A stretch of DNA of 64,000 nt from Candidatus Saccharimonadota bacterium (GTDB lineage Bacteria > Patescibacteriota > Saccharimonadia > Saccharimonadales > Saccharimonadaceae). The notes under the pieces are model-generated. The model was not told where the DNA came from. It saw only the letters and a program-made list of their open reading frames with translations, and ran no database searches. Location of the stretch: positions 124,001-188,000 of the forward strand of contig JAFUCJ010000006.1 in the NCBI GenBank assembly GCA_017459705.1, written 5' to 3'. Below are positions 59,473 to 64,000 of this stretch, piece after piece; positions within the stretch are counted from its first letter, which is position 1; every line of letters starts with the position of its first letter. Made by a program: the position numbers and the translations under genes.

Positions 59473-60582
59473 ATGTCCAAGGTAATAGAGACTGATTTGA
59501 AAACTTTTGTTAAGTTTTGGCTGGTACCGCTGGGGATTTTTCTGGTCGGGCTTTTCGTTATTTCGGCCAAGACAGCACTGATTGTAATTGGACTGTCGAT
59601 ATTTTTGGCGTTGGCGTTAAAGCCGCTAGTGCGCAAGGTGAACGGTTTCTTCGTTAAACATTTCGGCACCGAGAAGAAGCATCAAACAGCCTCAGCGATT
59701 TTGGCATATTTAATCGTCGTAATCGTAATCGGCGGAATTATTGCCGTAATCGGACCGGTCGTGGTAACGGAGACGTCAAAGTTTATCCAGAACTTTCCGG
59801 AAACTTTCGAAAAGACTTTCGGCGGCTGGGAAGGAATTAACGAATTCGGCAGAAAGATTGGCGTGGCAGATTTGCACGCCGAAATCACGAGATCGCTCAA
59901 TGACTTATCCAACAATATCCTAGGATTCTTGGGCAATAACTTGGTGGCGAGTGTGGGCGGAGTAGCTGATGTGGTAATGAAGATAGTTTTGATTTTAGTG
60001 CTAACGTTGTTGTTTTTGCTTGAAGGACCGTCACTCATGGGTGCTTTTTGGCGAGCAGTAGCTTCCGGTGAAGATGACAAGAAGCCAGTTTCTGTTGCCA
60101 AGCGTATTGTGTCGCGAATGGCGAATGTTGTATCGACCTATGTTTCGCGTCAGACGATTGTGGCGGCCATAGATGGTTGTGCGTCGGCGTCGATCGTCTT
60201 TGTGTTGTCATTATTTACGGATGTTGGTTCTAATATTGCTATACCGATGGGACTTATCACGATGTCGTTCTACCTTATCCCGATGTTTGGTCAGTTCATT
60301 GGTGGGTCGCTAGTAACAGTATTGCTGTTCTTTTCGAGTCCTCTTGCGGCAGTGATCTTCGCCGTAATCTACATTGTTTACTCGCAAATTGAGAACAATA
60401 TGATAGCGCCGAAGATTCAGGGTAGCGCCTTGAAGCTCCCAGCGGTGATGATTCTGGTAGCGATCGTGTTCGGTATGTATATGTTTGGACTGCTCGGGGC
60501 AATTATCGCGGTGCCAATCGCTGGCTGTATCCGCGTCATCGCCGACGAATACCCCAACATAAAAGCAGCTAGGCGAGCATAA
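59473..60582 (+). CDS. AI-2E family (PerM/YdiK) membrane protein
   Basis: 369 residues, about eight helices in the family pattern: two helices, central amphipathic region (FPETFEKTFGGWEGINEFGRK), then helices with LLEGPSLMGAFWRAV, SRQTIVAAIDG, YLIPMFGQFIGG and NNMIAPKIQGSALKLPAV. Members transport varied small solutes or ions; AI-2 export is proven for few. SD AGGAGGT is strong. Overlaps the next gene by 1 bp (TAATG). Confidence 0.9.
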   Translation: MSKVIETDLKTFVKFWLVPLGIFLVGLFVISAKTALIVIGLSIFLALALKPLVRKVNGFFVKHFGTEKKHQTASAILAYLIVVIVIGGIIAVIGPVVVTETSKFIQNFPETFEKTFGGWEGINEFGRKIGVADLHAEITRSLNDLSNNILGFLGNNLVASVGGVADVVMKIVLILVLTLLFLLEGPSLMGAFWRAVASGEDDKKPVSVAKRIVSRMANVVSTYVSRQTIVAAIDGCASASIVFVLSLFTDVGSNIAIPMGLITMSFYLIPMFGQFIGGSLVTVLLFFSSPLAAVIFAVIYIVYSQIENNMIAPKIQGSALKLPAVMILVAIVFGMYMFGLLGAIIAVPIAGCIRVIADEYPNIKAARRA

Positions 60583-61718
60583 TGGTTGATTCTGCGAAAA
60601 TCGTAGAACGCGGCGACCAAAAAATCAGGGAGTACACCACTCGCCGTAAGAAATCCGAAAAGAAAACCTGGAAACAGCGTTTCGGCAAGCCGCTATTATT
60701 CTTAGTATTTATCGGTATCAACGTGGGAGTGATTGCCGCCACGGCCATAAATGAATTTGGCAATTCCAAGGAGGCGGCTGAGCTCGCTGAGATTCGCATC
60801 AATTGGTGGTTGCTCATACCGGCGGCGCTGTGTTTTGTGGTTGCTTTCACGCTTGATTTGTACAAGTATGTATTGTTGCTTCGCAAAAATACCAAGCCCG
60901 GCACTTTCAAACGTGGGGAGGATTGGAAGTTGGCAAGACGCACAGTGATTTTTGGTCGATATTATGACAATATCACTCCGGCGGCGGTCGGTGGGCAACC
61001 GTTTCAGATTTACTATTTGCACAAGAGCGGCAAATTACCCTCTGGACTTGCTACGACTCTACCGATGATTGGGATGATTAGTCTGCAAATAGGCTTTATT
61101 ATCCTAGCGCTTGTCTGCTTCATTGCGGGGGCGAGCGACAAAATGATGATGCTCGGCGTCACGGCGTGGCTAGGTTTGTTGTTCTACGCTTTTTGGCCAG
61201 TCATGGTACTAATCGCGACATTTTTCCCGAAGACAACCGCCAAAATCATCAATTTTGTCGTAAAGTTACTTGCGAAAGTCAAAATTATCAAGAATCGTGA
61301 CGCGGCAGTTAAGCGCATCGAGTATGAAGTGGGAGAATATGCGGCTTCCGTCAAAATGATTCTGAAACAGCGGGGACTGCTCGCGAAACTGATTATTATC
61401 ATGGTAATATACAATATCCTGATCGCATCAATTCCGTTTTTCGTGTTGACGGCTTTTGGCGGCGACGTCGCGTATTGGCCTTCGCTCTGTCTCACTGTAG
61501 CAGTGATGAGCGCCGTCTATTTCGTGCCAACACCGGGCAATTCCGGAGCGGCGGAAGGAGCTTTCTATTTAGTATTTAATGCGCTGTCGACAGGATATGT
61601 GTTCTGGGCGATGCTGATTTGGCGGTTCTTTACGTATTACATATATATTATAATGGGGCCGATTACATACCTGATTATAAAAATTGAAAAGAAGAAGCAT
61701 AAAGACGGGAAAGTGTAG
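60582..61718 (+). CDS. LPG-synthase-type transmembrane protein (UPF0104/flippase-like)
   Basis: 378 residues, about eight helices. The family motifs are clear: GRYYDNITPAAVGGQPFQIYYL and VPTPGNSGAAEGAFYLVF. This is the membrane part found in MprF, without the C-terminal lysyl-transferase domain, so it may flip a lipid rather than synthesise lysyl-phosphatidylglycerol. A basic N-terminal stretch of about 35 residues precedes helix 1. Coupled to the AI-2E-family gene. Confidence 0.87.
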   Translation: MVDSAKIVERGDQKIREYTTRRKKSEKKTWKQRFGKPLLFLVFIGINVGVIAATAINEFGNSKEAAELAEIRINWWLLIPAALCFVVAFTLDLYKYVLLLRKNTKPGTFKRGEDWKLARRTVIFGRYYDNITPAAVGGQPFQIYYLHKSGKLPSGLATTLPMIGMISLQIGFIILALVCFIAGASDKMMMLGVTAWLGLLFYAFWPVMVLIATFFPKTTAKIINFVVKLLAKVKIIKNRDAAVKRIEYEVGEYAASVKMILKQRGLLAKLIIIMVIYNILIASIPFFVLTAFGGDVAYWPSLCLTVAVMSAVYFVPTPGNSGAAEGAFYLVFNALSTGYVFWAMLIWRFFTYYIYIIMGPITYLIIKIEKKKHKDGKV

Positions 61719-61732
61719 TATAATAGTATAAT
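61719..61732 (+). promoter_or_regulatory. Tandem -10 boxes of the ABC exporter operon
   Basis: TATAAT at 61719-61724 and again at 61727-61732, right after the preceding TAG stop; the first places the start 2 nt before the ATG at 61733. Confidence 0.6.
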
Positions 61733-63484
61733 ATGTTCAAGTTGATGAGGTTTTTGAAACCGTATTGGTGGCAGGTAATCATACTGATAATTGCGACTGG
61801 CGGTCAGGTTTATGCGACATTGCAGTTGCCAGCACTGATGGCAGACATTATCAATAACGGGATTGTGGCCGGAGATATTCCGCAAATTTGGCAGGATGGC
61901 GGCAGGATGTTACTACTTGCGGTTGTGTCGGCGGCGGCATCATTTGTAGCAAGTTATTTCTCGGCGAAGATTGGTGCTTATTTTTCGCGAGATTTGCGCG
62001 CCGCGGTTTTTCAGAAAGTATTAAACTTTAACTTGATTGATTTGAAAACGTTTAGCACGGCAAGTTTGATTACGCGCACGACGAACGATGTAAACCAAGT
62101 ACAGACGGTAATCACGATTATTCTATCGCTACTGCTGAGAGCGCCGCTTTTTTGTATTTTCGGTCTAATCATGGCGATTCAGACTGCGCCGGAAATGAGC
62201 TGGATTATCGTGGTGGGCATTACCGCGGTTGTGATTTCAGTAGCGGTGATTATGTCGCTAGTGGGCCCAAAGTTCAAGATTTTCCAGAAACTCGTCGACC
62301 GAGTGACTTTGATTACGCGAGAAAACTTAACTGGGCTCAAAGTCGTGCGCGCCTTCAATAACGAGCAAGTCGAGAAAAAGAAGTTCATCAAGACCAACGG
62401 CGAGCTCACTAAACTTTTGATTTTCGTGGACAGAATACTGGAATTGCAGAACCCGCTAATCAACATCATATTCAATGGTCTGACGCTCCTTTGTTCATGG
62501 GTGGGCATTTCATTACTGACGCAAGATTTTTCATACTTGGGCAACATGACGGCATTTGCGGAATATGTAACGTATGTAATGATGTCATTCTTGATGCTAT
62601 CAATATTCTTTATTATGATACCGAGGGCCAATGTTTCGGCAGGGAGAATTAACGAAATCTTGAAAACAAAAGAGAAGATACATTGGCTCTCAAAGACGAA
62701 GGGGATCCCAAACAAGCAAGCGCTAGTGGAGTTTAAGAAAGTTAGTTTTTCGTATCCAGACGCTTCGGAAAAGGTGCTGGACAATATATCTTTCGTCGCC
62801 CGGGCGGGCGAGACGACGGCCTTCATCGGGTCGACTGGCTCAGGTAAATCAACTCTGATTAATCTCGTGCCAAGGTTTTATGAAGCGACGAGCGGAGAAG
62901 TAACCGTGAATGGCATAAATGTACGAGATTACGAGAAAGATGATTTGATGAAGAGAATCGGCCTAGTGCCGCAGAGAGGGTTATTGTTCTCGGGGACGGT
63001 GGCCGCAAATATCAAATTCGGCGCGCCCAATGCAGCCGAAGAGCAGGTCAAGAAAGCAGCTGAGATTGCGCAAGCAGACGGTTTTATTAGAAAATTGTCC
63101 GGCGGATATAGCGCGCATATTGCGCAGGGTGGCACCAATGTATCTGGTGGACAGAAACAACGACTCTCAATTGCGCGTGCTATATGTAAGAATCCAGATA
63201 TATTTATCTTTGACGATTCATTTTCGGCGCTAGATATGAAAACTGACGCAAGACTCCGCGCCGCGTTAAAACCCATCACGAAAGACGCCGTAGTATTAAT
63301 CGTAGCGCAGAGGATTAGTACAATAAAGGATGCCGAGCAAATCATCGTTCTGGACAAAGGCAAAATGGTAGGCAAGGGCACACACCGAGAGCTAATGTCT
63401 GGTTGCGACGTGTATCGTTCAATTGTAAAATCACAATTATCCGAAGAGGAGTGGAGAAAGGAGACGCATGGGGCCAGGGCATAG
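61733..63484 (+). CDS. ABC exporter half-transporter (heterodimer subunit 1)
   Basis: 583 residues: six-helix ABC type-1 exporter domain (about 1-315) and ATPase with Walker A GSTGSGKST, Q-loop LVPQRGLLF, signature VSGGQKQR, Walker B IFIFDDSFSALD and the switch region VAQR, where Gln replaces His. FDDSFSALD has Asp in place of the catalytic Glu. Such a degenerate site is typical of one half of heterodimeric exporters like BmrCD/TM287-288. The partner gene overlaps by 17 bp. Confidence 0.92.
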   Translation: MFKLMRFLKPYWWQVIILIIATGGQVYATLQLPALMADIINNGIVAGDIPQIWQDGGRMLLLAVVSAAASFVASYFSAKIGAYFSRDLRAAVFQKVLNFNLIDLKTFSTASLITRTTNDVNQVQTVITIILSLLLRAPLFCIFGLIMAIQTAPEMSWIIVVGITAVVISVAVIMSLVGPKFKIFQKLVDRVTLITRENLTGLKVVRAFNNEQVEKKKFIKTNGELTKLLIFVDRILELQNPLINIIFNGLTLLCSWVGISLLTQDFSYLGNMTAFAEYVTYVMMSFLMLSIFFIMIPRANVSAGRINEILKTKEKIHWLSKTKGIPNKQALVEFKKVSFSYPDASEKVLDNISFVARAGETTAFIGSTGSGKSTLINLVPRFYEATSGEVTVNGINVRDYEKDDLMKRIGLVPQRGLLFSGTVAANIKFGAPNAAEEQVKKAAEIAQADGFIRKLSGGYSAHIAQGGTNVSGGQKQRLSIARAICKNPDIFIFDDSFSALDMKTDARLRAALKPITKDAVVLIVAQRISTIKDAEQIIVLDKGKMVGKGTHRELMSGCDVYRSIVKSQLSEEEWRKETHGARA

Positions 63485-64000
63485 TTACAAAGGGGCTGAC
63501 GGCAGAATCAAAAACACGAAGCGGGCGGCAAAAGAGTTTTTACATTCTGTGCGTCCTTACCGCTGGCCAATAATCGCGTCAGTCATACTATCTGTCGGGT
63601 CGGCAGTAGTCGGGCTTTTTGTGCCGAAACTACTTGGTGACATGACAAATATCGCCGTAGCTTCTTTTCCCGAATTGGACTGGGGCGCCATTTCCGGCAA
63701 AGCCATTACGGTCCTGATATTATTCTTGACGTCAGCTGCGCTACAATATGCACAGGCGTTCGTGCTGGCCGTAGTGTCGGCAAATTATACCAAAGATTTG
63801 CGCGAAAAAATCATTAGCAAAATAATGAAACTGCCAATTTCATATTTCGACAGACATAAGTTTGGCGATACTTTGTCACGCATGACTAATGATGTGGACG
63901 TACTGACGACTTCAATGTCACAGGAGATTGCTGACGTTTCTCTGTCGCTCACTGTCCTAATCGGAGTGATGATTATGATGCTGACGATTTCGGTACCGTT
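63468..64000 (+). CDS. ABC exporter half-transporter (heterodimer subunit 2, 3' end outside window)
   Basis: The first 177 codons are visible: a basic 30-residue lead, helix 1 (WPIIASVILSVGSAVVGLF) with PKLLGDMTNIAV, helix 2, then LREKIISKIMKLPISYFDRHKFGDTLSRMTNDVD, the intracellular-loop pattern of type-1 exporters, and the start of helix 3. SD AAAGGAG at 63457-63463. It overlaps subunit 1 by 17 bp and should carry the intact catalytic site. Substrate unknown. Confidence 0.92.
   Translation, partial: MGPGHSYKGADGRIKNTKRAAKEFLHSVRPYRWPIIASVILSVGSAVVGLFVPKLLGDMTNIAVASFPELDWGAISGKAITVLILFLTSAALQYAQAFVLAVVSANYTKDLREKIISKIMKLPISYFDRHKFGDTLSRMTNDVDVLTTSMSQEIADVSLSLTVLIGVMIMMLTISVP

Noticed and set aside
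1-64000. Alternative genetic code with TGA read as Gly (as in Absconditabacteria/Gracilibacteria)
   Set aside because: TGA ends several genes at sensible family lengths, for example iscS at the ATGA overlap, the subtilase and the phosphorylase.
1-64000. CRISPR arrays, insertion sequences, integrases, rRNA genes or a replication origin
   Set aside because: No regularly spaced repeats, transposase or integrase motifs, rRNA segments or DnaA-box clusters were seen, despite dnaX/dnaB being present.

Overview
The window comes from a bacterium with a compact, moderate-GC genome and standard stop codons (TGA is used as a stop, for example at the iscS/iscU ATGA overlap). Reduced housekeeping proteins, very tight spacing, many membrane and surface proteins and almost no biosynthetic operons suggest a Patescibacteria/CPR lineage, most plausibly Saccharibacteria (TM7). 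That placement is inferred; no 16S rRNA is present. No phage, CRISPR array, insertion sequence or replication origin was recognised, and no gene-free stretch exceeds 300 bases.

Layout. 1-6.1 kb: 5'-truncated iscS, iscU, gpsA, a one-chain UvrD-type helicase/PD-(D/E)XK nuclease, a 69-residue zinc-finger-like protein and rpmG. 6.1-12.8 kb: a glycan block (GH57 amylase, starch/glycogen-synthase-like transferase, CE4 deacetylase, GH97 glucosidase), tRNA-Trp, a P-loop kinase and a YgjP metalloprotease. 12.8-19 kb: CapA-like protein, then a VTC / DUF4956 / beta-helix surface-protein operon divergent from a two-component system. 19-29 kb: a MATE transporter fused to a cytidylate-kinase-like domain, a MacB/FtsX-type ABC exporter, an MMPL transporter and an MscS-related membrane protein. 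29.1-32.9 kb: tRNA-Gln with a duplicated 3' end and a large anchored subtilase. 33-38.1 kb: membrane pyrophosphatase, an acyltransferase-like protein and a short GT35-like alpha-glucan phosphorylase. 38.1-42.4 kb: secE-nusG-rplK-rplA-(membrane protein)-L10 leader-rplJ-rplL. 42.4-50.5 kb: a SufS-like desulfurase, a membrane thioredoxin-fold protein, an unknown conserved protein, dnaX, dnaB, a GT-C-like membrane protein, ybaB and recR. 50.6-57.2 kb: AMP-dependent acyl ligase, cdsA-yqeG-pgsA, a DHH phosphoesterase, an alpha/beta hydrolase and cysS. 57-64 kb: queA-tgt, an AI-2E-family protein, an LPG-synthase-type membrane protein and a heterodimeric ABC exporter, the second subunit cut by the window end.

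How the genes fit together. gpsA, the acyltransferase-like protein, the acyl ligase, cdsA, yqeG and pgsA outline synthesis of phosphatidylglycerol from glycerol-3-phosphate and acyl groups. The synthase-like transferase, GH57, GH97 and GT35 proteins outline storage and use of an alpha-glucan. The rest is dominated by envelope functions.

Most striking signals. (1) Many genes have a TGTGnTATAAT-like extended -10 whose last base lies exactly 7 nt before the A or G of the start codon, so mRNAs should begin at the start codon (leaderless); this also corrects several starts. (2) A roughly 160-bp nested palindrome lies in frame inside dnaX. (3) Structural zinc sites are missing from DnaX, RecR and L33. 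(4) The tRNA-Gln 3' end is duplicated. (5) The VTC/DUF4956/beta-helix operon faces a two-component system across an intergenic inverted repeat.
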